64,000 nucleotides of DNA, taken from the NCBI RefSeq assembly GCF_000615975.1, contig NZ_BAMP01000010.1, positions 1 to 64,000 on the forward strand, written 5' to 3'. Position numbers and translations under genes: made by a program. This document shows, piece after piece, positions 10,126 through 19,103 of this stretch (position 1 is the stretch's first letter; each line of letters opens with the position of its first letter). Below the pieces are notes generated by a model. The model was not told the origin of the DNA and searched no databases. It worked only from the letters and a program-made list of their open reading frames with translations. Source of the stretch: Nitratireductor aquibiodomus NL21 = JCM 21793. GTDB taxonomy: Bacteria; Pseudomonadota; Alphaproteobacteria; Rhizobiales; Rhizobiaceae.

Positions 10126-12764
10126 ATGAACACTGAGAGCGACGCCATGAACGAAGCCATCAGCATCACACGCGGCCAGAAGAGCGGTAAGCCGATCCTC
10201 GAAATTGAAAACCTCTCCATTTCCTTCTTCACGCGTGCCGGCGAGATCCCGGCTGTGATGGATTTCTCCTGCGAGGTCATGCCCGGCGAGGCGATGGGCA
10301 TTGTGGGCGAATCCGGCTGCGGCAAGTCGACCGTTTCACTCGGCATCATGCGCGACCTGTCCAATGTCGGGCAGATCGTCGGTGGCCGCATCAGGTTCAA
10401 GGGCCGTGACATGGCCGAGATGAGCGAGGAGGAACTGCGCCAGATCCGCGGCAATGAGATTGCATGATCTATCAGGAGCCGATGGCGAGCCTCAACCCGG
10501 CCATGAAGATCGGCCAGCAGCTCATGGAAGTGCCGCTCATTCACGACAATGTCTCGAAGGGCGAGGCGTGGCGCCGCGCTCTGGAGATGGTGGAGGCGGT
10601 GCGGCTGCCCGATCCCGAACGCATGATGCGGTCTTATCCGCACCAGCTCTCCGGCGGCCAGCAGCAGCGCATCGTCATCGCCATGGCGCTTCTGTCGAAG
10701 CCGGCCCTGCTTCTTCTCGACGAGCCGACAACCGCGCTCGACGTGACAGTCGAGGCGGGCATCGTCGAACTGGTGAAGGGGCTGGGCAAGAAATACGGCA
10801 CGTCGATGATCTTCGTGTCGCACAATCTGGGCCTTATCCTTGAAACCTGCGATCGCGTGACGGTCATGTATTCGGGCGAGGCGGTGGAAACGGGCCGCGT
10901 TGAAGACGTGTTCGACCGGATGCGCCATCCCTATACGCAAGGGCTGTTCCGCTCCATTCCGCTGCCGGGTGCCGACAAGAATGAGAGGCCCCTGATTGCC
11001 ATCCCCGGCCAGTTGCCGCTGCCGCATGAGCGCCCGAAGGGCTGCAATTTCGGCCCGCGCTGCCAGCATTTCAAGGAAGGTCTCTGCGATGCCGGAGAGG
11101 TGCCGATGCTGCCGATTGAAGGGCATGAGCGGCACCATTCCCGCTGCCTGCGCTTTGATGAGATCGACTGGAATGCGCTGCCGGAAGGCGCGCTCGCAGA
11201 CAAACAGCCTATCGAGCCCGGCAAGCCGATGCTCCGCATCGAAAATCTGAAAAAATACTATCACGTGGCTGCCAACAGCATCTTCGGCGGCGGCGATACC
11301 AAGACCGTCAAGGCCAATGAGCAGATCAGCTTTGAGGCGCGGGAATCGGAAACCGTCGCAATAGTGGGCGAATCCGGCTGCGGAAAATCGACCCTGGCCA
11401 AGGTGCTTCTCGGGCTGGAGACAGCGACGGATGGCGAAGTGGTGCTGGCAAACGAGCCCATTCAGTCCACGGCGGTCGAGGACCGGGATACGGGCACGGT
11501 CGCCGGTATCCAGATGGTGTTTCAGAACCCGTTCGACACACTCAATCCGAGCCATTCCGTGGGTTCGCAGATTGTGCGGACGCTGGAGAAGTTCAACGTC
11601 GGCAAGACGCTGGCCGACCGCAGGCAGCGCATGCTGGAACTGCTCGATCTCGTGAAGCTGCCACGGGCCTTCGCAGAACGTATGCCGCGACAGCTTTCCG
11701 GCGGGCAGAAGCAGCGCATCGGTGTTGCCCGTGCCTTTGCCGGCAACGCCAAGGTGGTGGTGGCGGACGAGCCCGTCTCCGCGCTTGATGTTTCCGTGCA
11801 GGCGGCGGTGACCGAACTGTTGATGGACATTCAGCGCAAGAACAAGACCACCATGCTGTTCATCAGCCATGACCTGTCCGTCGTGCGCTATCTGGCCGAC
11901 CGTGTGGTGGTCATGTATCTCGGCCATATCGTGGAGCAGGGGACGACCGACCAGATATTCGCGCCGCCCTATCATCCCTATACAGAAGCGCTCCTTTCGG
12001 CGATCCCGATTGCCGACACGTCTGTCCGCAAGAAGCATATCGTGCTTGAAGGCGACATTCCCTCGGCGATGAATCCGCCCTCGGGCTGTCCGTTCCAGAC
12101 ACGATGCCGTTACAAGGACCAGGTTCCGGGCGGCAAGTGCGAGCGGGAGGTGCCGCCGTTGAAGGACCTCGGCGACGGGCATTTCAGCCTTTGCTGGCTG
12201 GACGATGACGTTCTGAAATCCATGGAGCCGGTGATCAGTTTCGACGCGCCGCGGAAAACCGGCAAACCGGCGCGCCGGCAGGGGAAGGCAAAGGCGGCCA
12301 GTCAGAAACCGAAGGCAAAGGGCGAAATCCGGCCGATTGCCGGAGGTCGAAAGCCGGTCAGGGCTTCCGCGGCGGGCCTGTCAGCGGTGCCGGGCTCCTC
12401 CTCGCCGAAACGTGTTCAGGCGGAGGCCGGCGGCGGGCGTCAGGCGGCATCTACCCGCGTGAAGCCGGCCACCGCGAAGATCGGGAAAGATGCGAAGCCC
12501 GCCCGTATGCGCAAACCGAAGCAGCCGGATGATCTGAAGCTGATTTCCGGCGTGGGGCCGAAGCTGGAGGCGCGGCTCAACGATCTCGGCGTCTACACCT
12601 TTGCGCAGATCGCGGCCTGGAAAAAGGCTGAGCGCGACTGGGTGGACGATCATCTGAGCTTCAAGGGACACATCGAACGAGACGACTGGGTGAAACAGGC
12701 CAAAGCACTCGCCAGGGGCGGTGTTGAGGAATATATGCGGGTGTTCGGCAAGAAGCCGCGCTGA
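10126..12764 (+). CDS. Fused double ATPase (DppD-DppF type) with C-terminal helix-hairpin-helix domain, frameshifted
   Basis: Both peptide-importer ATPases in one chain of about 880 residues. The first unit has Walker [10 protein letters not shown] (61-69), Q-loop [10 protein letters not shown], signature LSGGQQQRI, Walker B LLLLDEP and an oligopeptide C-terminal zone ([11 protein letters not shown]). The second has [18 protein letters not shown] and VVVADEP. A Lys/Ala/Arg-rich linker follows, then a helix-hairpin-helix-like tail ([20 protein letters not shown]). The frame breaks near 10463, where ATTGCATGATC should read ATTGCNATGATC. It closes the ABC operon. Confidence 0.87.
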
Positions 12765-12861
12765 GCGTGGTCCCGTCTGGTATTTTAAGCGATCTCTTCT
12801 GGATATCGTTACGACTTTGCAGCACTTTGCGCCGGCCAGTCGATGTGCGAAGGAGAGTCGC

Positions 12862-13809
12862 GTGCCTGCCCGGATCGTTCAGATTTTGCTTGTGTTGCTG
12901 ATCTTTGCCGGTTTGTCGGTTTCTTTTTCGGATGACGCCCACGCACGGCGTGGCGTGGAAGCCGAGGCGACGGCTGATTTGAAGCTGCGCGAGGGGCCGG
13001 GCCTGCGCCATAGAGCCGTTCTCACCATCCCGCGCGGCGCGCGTGTTGCGACACTGCGGTGCACGCGCCGCTACGCCTGGTGCGAGGTTGGCTATGCAGG
13101 GCGCAGCGGCTGGGTTTCCGCGCAGTATCTGCGTGACACTCGTCCGCATTATGGGGAACGACCGATTTCGGATGTCGGTGCCCTGATTGGTCTTGAGATC
13201 TTTGACTTCGTGATGCGTGAATTGGATGAGCGCGACCGCGGCAGGGCGTTTGAAGAGGCCGGAGGGGCTGGCGGAGATCGACGCCCCACGCCGCGCAATG
13301 CCTGTTTCTACGATCGCCCGAATTTCAAGGGCCGCCGGTATTGTGCGGGGATCGGAGATGACGTGCGCGGCTTGCGCGGGCGCATCGCTTCGATCCGGGT
13401 TGGAGAGCGCACATCGGTCGAGATCTGTTCGTGGCCTGATCGTGACGGGCGCTGCAGCCTGCTCACGCGCGATGTGCCTTTGCTTCGCCGGGGTGACGCG
13501 GCTTCCAGTTTTCGCGTTCTTCGCCGGCGGGCAGGGGATGAGCAGGACTTTGAGCCCATGAGCCGGGCCTGTTTCTATGAAGGGGTGGATTTTCGCGGGG
13601 CGAGCCTCTGTTTCGATGCAGGTGACGGAAGCCCACGGTTGCCGCGTGAATGGATCGGTCGCATTGCGTCCGTCCGTCTTGAGGGCGGGGCCGAGGCGCG
13701 CATCTGCGAGCGGCGCAATTTGACGGGCTGGTGTGAAACGATTGAACGCAGCATGCGACGCCTGCGCGATTACTACACCGACGACATTCGCTCCATTGAG
13801 GTCTACTGA
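12862..13809 (+). CDS. Exported SH3-domain protein with two crystallin-like repeats
   Basis: About 315 residues. GTG 12862 is preferred because AGGAG lies just before it and the product then opens with a signal peptide (IVQILLVLLIFAGLSVSFS, cleavage near AHA). A bacterial SH3 domain follows (LKLREGPGLRHRAVLTIPRG), then two similar modules, each opening ACFYD/ACFYE followed by F(K/R)G and a Tyr-Cys or Leu-Cys pair, which resembles beta/gamma-crystallin Greek-key units. It is probably periplasmic or cell-wall associated. No enzyme motif is seen; function unknown. Confidence 0.75.
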   Translation: MPARIVQILLVLLIFAGLSVSFSDDAHARRGVEAEATADLKLREGPGLRHRAVLTIPRGARVATLRCTRRYAWCEVGYAGRSGWVSAQYLRDTRPHYGERPISDVGALIGLEIFDFVMRELDERDRGRAFEEAGGAGGDRRPTPRNACFYDRPNFKGRRYCAGIGDDVRGLRGRIASIRVGERTSVEICSWPDRDGRCSLLTRDVPLLRRGDAASSFRVLRRRAGDEQDFEPMSRACFYEGVDFRGASLCFDAGDGSPRLPREWIGRIASVRLEGGAEARICERRNLTGWCETIERSMRRLRDYYTDDIRSIEVY

Positions 13810-13931
13810 GTGAGGATCGGCAGCGGATCCTTCAGAACACCGGCCTGCACATGGGCGTTTTTGCAAGAAATATCTGAAACTTAAAACATGACAATTAAAT
13901 TCATCTTTCTTTTCAAAGGGATGTGCGGCGC

Positions 13932-13955
13932 GTCAAAATTTGACCGATTGATAAA
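13932..13955 (+). promoter_or_regulatory. Palindrome and weak RutR-like sequence upstream of preT
   Basis: The AT-rich region ahead of preT contains the perfect palindrome GTCAAAATTTGAC (13932-13944), overlapping TTGACCGATTGATAAA (13940-13955). The latter keeps the left half (TTGACC) of the RutR consensus TTGACCAnnTGGTCAA but a poor right half. A plausible operator, but unproven. Confidence 0.35.
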
Positions 13956-14004
13956 AAAATGAAACTGCGTTAGCCTTTCCCCAATAATAAAAGGGGAATA
14001 CGGA

Positions 14005-15357
14005 ATGGCTGATGGTCTCTATGCGGACGGCATCGCCGCCGGCCGCCTTTCCGGTGAGGAGTACGACAGGAACTTCTCCGACCTGCATCCACCGCTCGAC
14101 CGCCACGAGGCGGCCGTGGAGGCGGATCGCTGCTACTTCTGCTTCGATGCGCCGTGCATGACGGCGTGTCCGACATCGATTGACATACCCATGTTCATCC
14201 GCCAGATCGCCACGGACAATCCGCTGGGGTCTGCCAGAACAATCTTCGACCAGAACATTCTTGGTGGCATGTGCGCCCGCGTCTGCCCGACGGAGACGCT
14301 GTGCGAAGAAGCCTGCGTGCGTGAAGAAGCGGAGGGCAAGCCGGTGCAGATCGGCCGCCTGCAACGCTATGCCACCGATGCGGCGATGGCCGCAGGCGCA
14401 CAGTTTTATGAGCGTGCCGCGCCAACCGGCAGGCGGGTTGCCATCGTCGGGGCCGGACCGGCGGGACTTGCCTGCGCGCATCGTCTGGCCGTGCACGGGC
14501 ATGACGTCACGATCTTTGAGGCAAGGCCGAAGCCCGGCGGCCTCAACGAGTTCGGCATCGCCGCCTACAAGACGCCGGACGGGTTTGCCCAGGCCGAGGT
14601 GGATTATGTGATGGCGATTGGCGGCATCACGCTTGAGGAAGGCAAGGCGCTGGGGCGGGATTTCTCGCTCGGTGATCTCAGCCGGGATTTCGACGCCGTG
14701 TTCCTGGGCATGGGGCTGGCCGGCGTCAACGCGCTCGGTGCTGAGGGTGAAGATGTTGAAGGTGTGGAGAGGGCGGTGGACTACATCGCACATCTGCGCC
14801 AGGCGCAGGATCTTGCCAGCATGCCGGTTGGTCGCCGTGTCGTCGTGATCGGCGGTGGGATGACGGCCATTGATGCTGCGGTGCAGGCAAGGCTTCTTGG
14901 CGCCGAGGAGGTCACGATCTGCTATCGCCGGGGCCAGGAACACATGAACGCATCGGAGTTCGAGCAGGATCTGGCCGCCTCCAAAGGCGTTGTCATCCGG
15001 CACTGGCTGCAGCCCCGGCGCATTCTTGCCGACAAGGGCAGGGTCACGGGGATCGAGCTCGAGTACACGGTGCTGAAGGACGGAAAGCTTTCAGGCACCG
15101 GTGAGGCACTGACCCTGCGCGCCGACCAGGTGTTCAAGGCCATCGGGCAGTCTTTCGAGGTCGGGGTTCTGAACGGCTCCAGCGCATCGATTGCGCTTGA
15201 GGGGCGTCGCATCAAGGTGGACGAAGAAGGGCGAACCTCCATGCCGAAGGTCTGGGCCGGGGGCGACTGTATCGCCGGTGGCGACGATCTCACCGTTTCG
15301 GCGGTCGCGCAGGGGCGTGACGCGGCCGAGAGCATCCACCGCGCATTGGCCGGCTGA
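14005..15357 (+). CDS. preT: NAD-dependent dihydropyrimidine dehydrogenase subunit PreT
   Basis: 450-residue GltD-like flavoprotein that passes electrons from NAD(P)H to PreA for reduction of uracil and thymine. Cys clusters for two N-terminal 4Fe-4S centres are seen (CYFCFDAPCMTACP near residues 45-58; CARVCPTETLCEEACV near 90-105). These are followed by the FAD site VAIVGAGPAGLACAHRL and the NAD(P) site VVVIGGGMTAIDAA. ATG 14005 follows AAAAGGGGAA. It is 14 bases ahead of preA. The rest of the pathway is encoded at 36-41 kb. Confidence 0.93.
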   Translation: MADGLYADGIAAGRLSGEEYDRNFSDLHPPLDRHEAAVEADRCYFCFDAPCMTACPTSIDIPMFIRQIATDNPLGSARTIFDQNILGGMCARVCPTETLCEEACVREEAEGKPVQIGRLQRYATDAAMAAGAQFYERAAPTGRRVAIVGAGPAGLACAHRLAVHGHDVTIFEARPKPGGLNEFGIAAYKTPDGFAQAEVDYVMAIGGITLEEGKALGRDFSLGDLSRDFDAVFLGMGLAGVNALGAEGEDVEGVERAVDYIAHLRQAQDLASMPVGRRVVVIGGGMTAIDAAVQARLLGAEEVTICYRRGQEHMNASEFEQDLAASKGVVIRHWLQPRRILADKGRVTGIELEYTVLKDGKLSGTGEALTLRADQVFKAIGQSFEVGVLNGSSASIALEGRRIKVDEEGRTSMPKVWAGGDCIAGGDDLTVSAVAQGRDAAESIHRALAG

Positions 15358-15371
15358 GGAGCGAGAAACCC

Positions 15372-16682
15372 ATGGCAGACATTCGCAGCAATTTCGTTGG
15401 TATCAAGTCTCCCAATCCGTTCTGGCTCGCTTCCGCACCGCCCACGGATAAGGCCTACAATGTTGAACGCGCCTTCAGGGCGGGCTGGGGCGGTGTCGTC
15501 TGGAAGACGCTTGGCGAGGAGGGCCCACCGGTCGTCAATGTCAATGGGCCGCGCTATGGCGCGATCTGGGGGGCTGACCGCCGGCTTCTCGGCTTGAACA
15601 ACATCGAGCTCATCACCGACCGCGATCTTTATCTGAACCTGCGCGAGATCAAGCAGGTGAAGAAGAACTGGCCTGACCGGGCACTGGTGGTTTCGCTCAT
15701 GGTGCCCTGTGAGGAACAGGCCTGGAAGGCGATCCTGCCACTGGTGGAGGAAACCGAAGCCGACGGGATTGAGCTCAATTTCGGTTGTCCGCACGGTATG
15801 AGCGAGCGCGGCATGGGCTCCGCCGTGGGGCAGGTGCCCGAATATGTCGAGATGGTGGTGCGCTGGTGCAAGCAGACCACGCGAATGCCGGTCATCACCA
15901 AGCTGACACCGAACATCACCGATGTGCGCAAACCGGCCCGCGCCGCTCATGCCGGCGGCACGGATGCGGTGTCGCTGATCAACACGATCAACTCGATCAC
16001 GGGAGTGGACCTCGACAGCTTTGCGCCCGAGCCCACCATTGATGGCAAGGGCTCTCATGGCGGCTATTGCGGCCCGGCGGTGAAGCCGATTGCGCTCAAC
16101 ATGGTGGCCGAGATCGCCCGTGATCCTGAAACTGCCGGTCTGCCGATCTCCGGCATTGGCGGTGTCACCACATGGCGGGATGCCGCCGAGTTCCTGGCGC
16201 TTGGGGCCGGGACAGTTCAGGTCTGCACCGCCGCCATGACCTATGGCTTCAAGATCGTCGAGGAGATGATCGAGGGGCTGGAAAACTGGATGGACGCCAA
16301 GGGGCACGCCACACTCGATGATGTGATCGCCCGGGCAACACCAAACGTGACCGACTGGCAGTATCTCAATCTAAACTACGTCACCAAGGCGCGGATCGAT
16401 CAGGATCAATGTATCAAATGCGGTCGCTGCCACATCGCCTGCGAGGACACGTCGCATCAGGCGATCACCGCCATGGTGGACGGAAAGCGCCATTTCGAGG
16501 TGATCGAAGAGGAGTGCGTCGGCTGCAATCTGTGCGTCAATGTCTGTCCGGTAGAAGGCTGCATCGACATGGTGCCACTGGCCGCCGGCGCGCTCGACAG
16601 GCGCACGGATGAAGAAGTTCAGCCTTCTTATGCCAACTGGACGACACATCCCAACAACCCGTCCAGGGTGGCTGCCGAATAG
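15372..16682 (+). CDS. preA: NAD-dependent dihydropyrimidine dehydrogenase subunit PreA
   Basis: 436 residues. The N-terminal FMN TIM barrel of the dihydroorotate dehydrogenase type includes NFGCPHGMSERGMGSAVGQ, holding the likely active-site Cys, and NTINSITGVDLD. Two C-terminal 4Fe-4S motifs follow (CIKCGRCHIACE and CVGCNLCVNVCP). It reduces uracil or thymine to the dihydro form using electrons from PreT. It has a GAGGAG ribosome site and a hairpin after the stop. Length matches the family. Confidence 0.94.
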   Translation: MADIRSNFVGIKSPNPFWLASAPPTDKAYNVERAFRAGWGGVVWKTLGEEGPPVVNVNGPRYGAIWGADRRLLGLNNIELITDRDLYLNLREIKQVKKNWPDRALVVSLMVPCEEQAWKAILPLVEETEADGIELNFGCPHGMSERGMGSAVGQVPEYVEMVVRWCKQTTRMPVITKLTPNITDVRKPARAAHAGGTDAVSLINTINSITGVDLDSFAPEPTIDGKGSHGGYCGPAVKPIALNMVAEIARDPETAGLPISGIGGVTTWRDAAEFLALGAGTVQVCTAAMTYGFKIVEEMIEGLENWMDAKGHATLDDVIARATPNVTDWQYLNLNYVTKARIDQDQCIKCGRCHIACEDTSHQAITAMVDGKRHFEVIEEECVGCNLCVNVCPVEGCIDMVPLAAGALDRRTDEEVQPSYANWTTHPNNPSRVAAE

Positions 16683-16689
16683 CATTGGT

Positions 16690-16714
16690 GAGCGGCGGCG
16701 GGATGCCGCCGCTC
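16690..16714. terminator. Hairpin between convergent preA and the glutathione transferase gene
   Basis: GAGCGGCGGC-loop GGGAT-GCCGCCGCTC is a perfect 10-bp stem placed between two convergent genes. The T-run is short (CCGTTT), so it is a moderate bidirectional terminator candidate. Confidence 0.6.
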
Positions 16715-16724
16715 CCGTTTGGGC

Positions 16725-17396
16725 TCAGGCGGTGACTGTGTGCCGACGCAGGATCACGCCATCTTTCCTCTCCAGAAAGCGTTTCAGCCGTTCGGGATAG
16801 TCATGCACCACGGCTTCGCGCACCGAAGCGCGCTCGGCGAGCGTTTTGCGCCATTTTTGTGTTCTGGGGAGATCATCGAAAACACCCAGATCAGCAATCT
16901 CGTCGAAGACATCGAAATAGCGGAACGCCGGTGCAAACACCGCGTCGACGATGGTGAAGCGGTCACCGGCGAAGAAAGGCCCTTCGCCGAGTTCGTTTTC
17001 GATGCGTACGAATTTCTCTTTCAACGCGATGATGGCGGCGTCGAAAGCGGCCTCGTCCTTCGTCGTCTCGAGCGTCCAGATGTCAGAGAGGGTAGCGGAA
17101 CCGAACTCCATCCAGGCGCGATGCCGGGCGCGGGTGACGGGATTTTCGGGGTGGAGGCGAGGTGTTTCGGTCTGGTCCAGATACTCGACGATCGCGGCGC
17201 TTTCGAACAGCACGTCATCACCGACCCGCAGGACGGGCACCTTGCCGCGCGGCGATATCTTCAGGAACCAGTCGGGCTTGTTTTCAAGATCGATGTCGAC
17301 GCGTTCGAATGCCACGTCCTTTTCGGCAAGGACGATGGCCGCACGCTGCACATAGGGGCAGAGGTCGAAGGAGATCAATGTGGGCGTTTGAGACAT
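16725..17396 (-). CDS. Glutathione S-transferase family protein
   Basis: 223-residue cytosolic GST. The N-terminal thioredoxin-like domain opens TPTLISFDLCPYVQRA, with SPRGKVPVL (cis-Pro) and ESAAIVEYLDQ for glutathione binding; an all-helical C-terminal domain contains GDRFTIVDAVFAPAFRY. A Cys in the CPYVQ motif points to the omega/beta-like thiol-transferase type. It is divergent from a MarR regulator across two identical palindromes, so it is probably that regulator's target. Substrate unknown. Confidence 0.87.
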   Translation of the reverse strand: MSQTPTLISFDLCPYVQRAAIVLAEKDVAFERVDIDLENKPDWFLKISPRGKVPVLRVGDDVLFESAAIVEYLDQTETPRLHPENPVTRARHRAWMEFGSATLSDIWTLETTKDEAAFDAAIIALKEKFVRIENELGEGPFFAGDRFTIVDAVFAPAFRYFDVFDEIADLGVFDDLPRTQKWRKTLAERASVREAVVHDYPERLKRFLERKDGVILRRHTVTA

Positions 17397-17423
17397 TGGA
17401 TTGCTCGTTCATGGTTGATGTCG

Positions 17424-17478
17424 ATGCAATTGCATTTATATTGCCGGTTTAGGATTGTCAAACTTGATGCAATTGCAT
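17424..17478. promoter_or_regulatory. Two identical MarR-type operator palindromes between GST and marR genes
   Basis: The perfect 12-bp palindrome ATGCAATTGCAT occurs at 17424-17435 and again at 17467-17478, centres 43 bp apart (about four helical turns), each preceded by G. The 100-bp divergent intergenic region contains little else. The arrangement fits an autoregulatory MarR dimer controlling both genes. Confidence 0.72.
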
Positions 17479-17499
17479 CTAATAACGTTTTGGTGAAGC

Positions 17500-17934
17500 A
17501 TGACCTCCACACCTGATGACGCCGCCGTTTCCGCCTGGCTCGCGCTGGCGCGCGCTTATCGACTGGCTTTCGCGACCTTCGAGGCACGGCTGAAGGCGGA
17601 GAACCTGCCGCCGATGGCCTGGTACGATGCGCTTTGGGAGCTGGAAAAGGCAGGTGAGGCGGGTCTCCGCCCGTTCGAGCTTGAGCAGGCAATGCTCTTT
17701 GAGCAGTACAATCTCTCCCGGCTGGTGGAACGCCTGGCCAGGGTCGGTCTTGTGGAGCGCTGCGCATGCCCGGAAGACCGGCGGGGTCAGGTTCTGTCCA
17801 TCACCGCTGAAGGCAAGGCAACGCGCGCACGCATGTGGCGCGTTTATGGGGAGGCGCTTGCGGAGACCATCGGAGGCCGGCTTGATGACGGGGAGTTGCG
17901 GTTGCTCGCCGATCTTTTGCGCAAGCTCGGATAG
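17500..17934 (+). CDS. MarR family transcriptional regulator
   Basis: 144 residues. Winged-helix MarR fold: MAWYDALWELEKAG, recognition region ELEQAMLFEQYNLSRLVERLARVGLVER, and the wing CACPEDRRGQVLSITAEGKA. ATG 17500 follows a TTGGTGAAG stretch. It is divergent from a glutathione transferase gene and separated from it by two copies of a 12-bp palindrome. It probably represses both in the absence of an electrophilic or phenolic ligand, which is inference. Confidence 0.87.
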   Translation: MTSTPDDAAVSAWLALARAYRLAFATFEARLKAENLPPMAWYDALWELEKAGEAGLRPFELEQAMLFEQYNLSRLVERLARVGLVERCACPEDRRGQVLSITAEGKATRARMWRVYGEALAETIGGRLDDGELRLLADLLRKLG

Positions 17935-17980
17935 GTCTCCCTTCGCTCCTTTGTCAGGAAGAGTCAGAAGTCTGTTGTTT

Positions 17981-18029
17981 CCTTATTGTAGATATAAAAT
18001 ATCCGGGATATATTTTATCTACAATAAGG
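17981..18029. promoter_or_regulatory. Long palindromic operator of the Rrf2 gene
   Basis: An interrupted palindrome of nearly 49 bp. Outer arms CCTTATTGTAGATA and TATCTACAATAAGG are perfect 14-bp inverted repeats, and the centre ATATCCGGGATAT is itself near-symmetrical. The right arm ends in the AAGGAG ribosome site of the regulator gene at 18038, so bound protein would block its own transcription. Confidence 0.7.
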
Positions 18030-18037
18030 AGAGCGAA

Positions 18038-18528
18038 ATGAAACTGAGCGAAGGTGTTGAAGCGGCAATCCACTGCGCCACGCTTCTGGCGCAGCTGGAG
18101 GAGGGGCGAGCCATGCCCGCCAGCGCGCTTGCCGAATATCACGGGCTTTCGCCGAGCTATCTCCTGAAACATCTGAAGACGCTCGCGGCGGCAGGGATTC
18201 TGGAATCCGTGCCCGGCCCGCATGGCGGCTATCGGCTGGCGCTGTCGCCCGATGCGATCACCCTGCTCGACGTGGTGCTGGCCATTGAAGGGCCGAAGCC
18301 GGCTTTTCGCTGTGCGGAAATCCGCCAGCGCGGGCCGGGGGCGCTGGAGCCCCGGGCTTACACGCGGCCATGCGGCATCAAGCTGCGATGCTGCGGGCCG
18401 AGCAGGCCTATCGCGCCGAGCTGCGCAAGACGCGGCTCTCAGATGTGATCGCCAATTATCAAGCAGGCGCTGATCCCCGCGCGCTCGCATTCGGCTGTGC
18501 CTTTGTGGAGCGCCATCAGCGCCCCTAG
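18038..18528 (+). CDS. Rrf2 family transcriptional regulator, frameshifted
   Basis: About 163 residues when repaired. An N-terminal winged helix opens MKLSEGVEAAIHC, with YHGLSPSYLLKHLKTLAAAGILESVPGPHGGYRLA. It has a Cys-containing sensor loop (FRCAEIRQRG ... PCGI), as in Rrf2 proteins that bind Fe-S or sense redox. The frame breaks near 18381: ATCAAGCTGCG should read ATCAANGCTGCG, after which the other frame continues AAMLRAEQAYRAELRKTRLS to TAG 18526. It is followed by AhpD-like and DoxX genes, suggesting an oxidative or electrophile stress regulon. Confidence 0.82.
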
Positions 18529-18578
18529 GGTCAGGACCCTAGGCCGAAACCGGTTTCCCGCAGAGAAAGGATATGATC

Positions 18579-19046
18579 ATGCAGGAACGTCTGAACTACA
18601 TGAAGATCGCCCCGGAACTGATCGGCGCTGTGCTGAACCTGAAGAAGGCCGTGGACAGATCGGGTCTCGACCATCGGCTGATCCATCTGGTGAACCTCCG
18701 CGCCTCGCAGATAAACGGCTGCAGCTACTGCGTCGACATGCACACCCGCGAAGCGCGGCGGGACGGCGAGAGCGAACAACGCGTGCATCTCGTCTCGGCA
18801 TGGCGGGAATCGCCGCTTTACACCGAGCGCGAACGCGCCGCTTTCGCCTGGACCGAGCGCCTGACGAATATTTCCGACGGTCCGGTCGAAGATGCGCTTT
18901 ATGCGGAGATGCTGGAGCATTTTAGCGAGGAGGAGCTGGTGCAGCTCTCCGTGCTCGTTGGGTTGATCAATGTGTGGAATCGGATTGCGATCCCGTTCCG
19001 CTCCGTTCATCCGGTCGTCAGCGATCAGGAGATAGCCGCCGCCTGA
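18579..19046 (+). CDS. Carboxymuconolactone decarboxylase / AhpD-like peroxidase family protein
   Basis: 155-residue all-helical AhpD-like protein. The redox motif CSYCVDMHTREARR (near residue 48) has the CxxC and following His of the alkylhydroperoxidase AhpD family. ATG 18579 is preferred over an ATG six bases earlier because the GAGAAAGG ribosome site is then at normal spacing. It sits between an Rrf2 regulator and a DoxX gene, a common antioxidant arrangement. The physiological substrate is not known. Confidence 0.85.
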   Translation: MQERLNYMKIAPELIGAVLNLKKAVDRSGLDHRLIHLVNLRASQINGCSYCVDMHTREARRDGESEQRVHLVSAWRESPLYTERERAAFAWTERLTNISDGPVEDALYAEMLEHFSEEELVQLSVLVGLINVWNRIAIPFRSVHPVVSDQEIAAA

Positions 19047-19062
19047 TCACGCTGGGCACAAC

Positions 19063-19090
19063 AGCCCCACCCGCCGTGGGTGGGGCTTTT
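19063..19090 (+). terminator. Rho-independent terminator after the AhpD-like gene
   Basis: AGCCCCACCC-GCCGT-GGGTGGGGCT followed by TTTT: a perfect 10-bp stem with a short T-run, between the AhpD-like and DoxX genes. Some read-through to the DoxX gene 14 bases downstream is likely. Confidence 0.85.
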
Positions 19091-19103
19091 GAAAGAGAAA
19101 GCC

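Noticed and set aside
10110-12182. Long open frame (690 codons) on the minus strand
   Set aside because: It lies fully opposite the double ABC ATPase, whose motifs are unmistakable; long antisense frames are common in GC-rich DNA. No recognisable domain.
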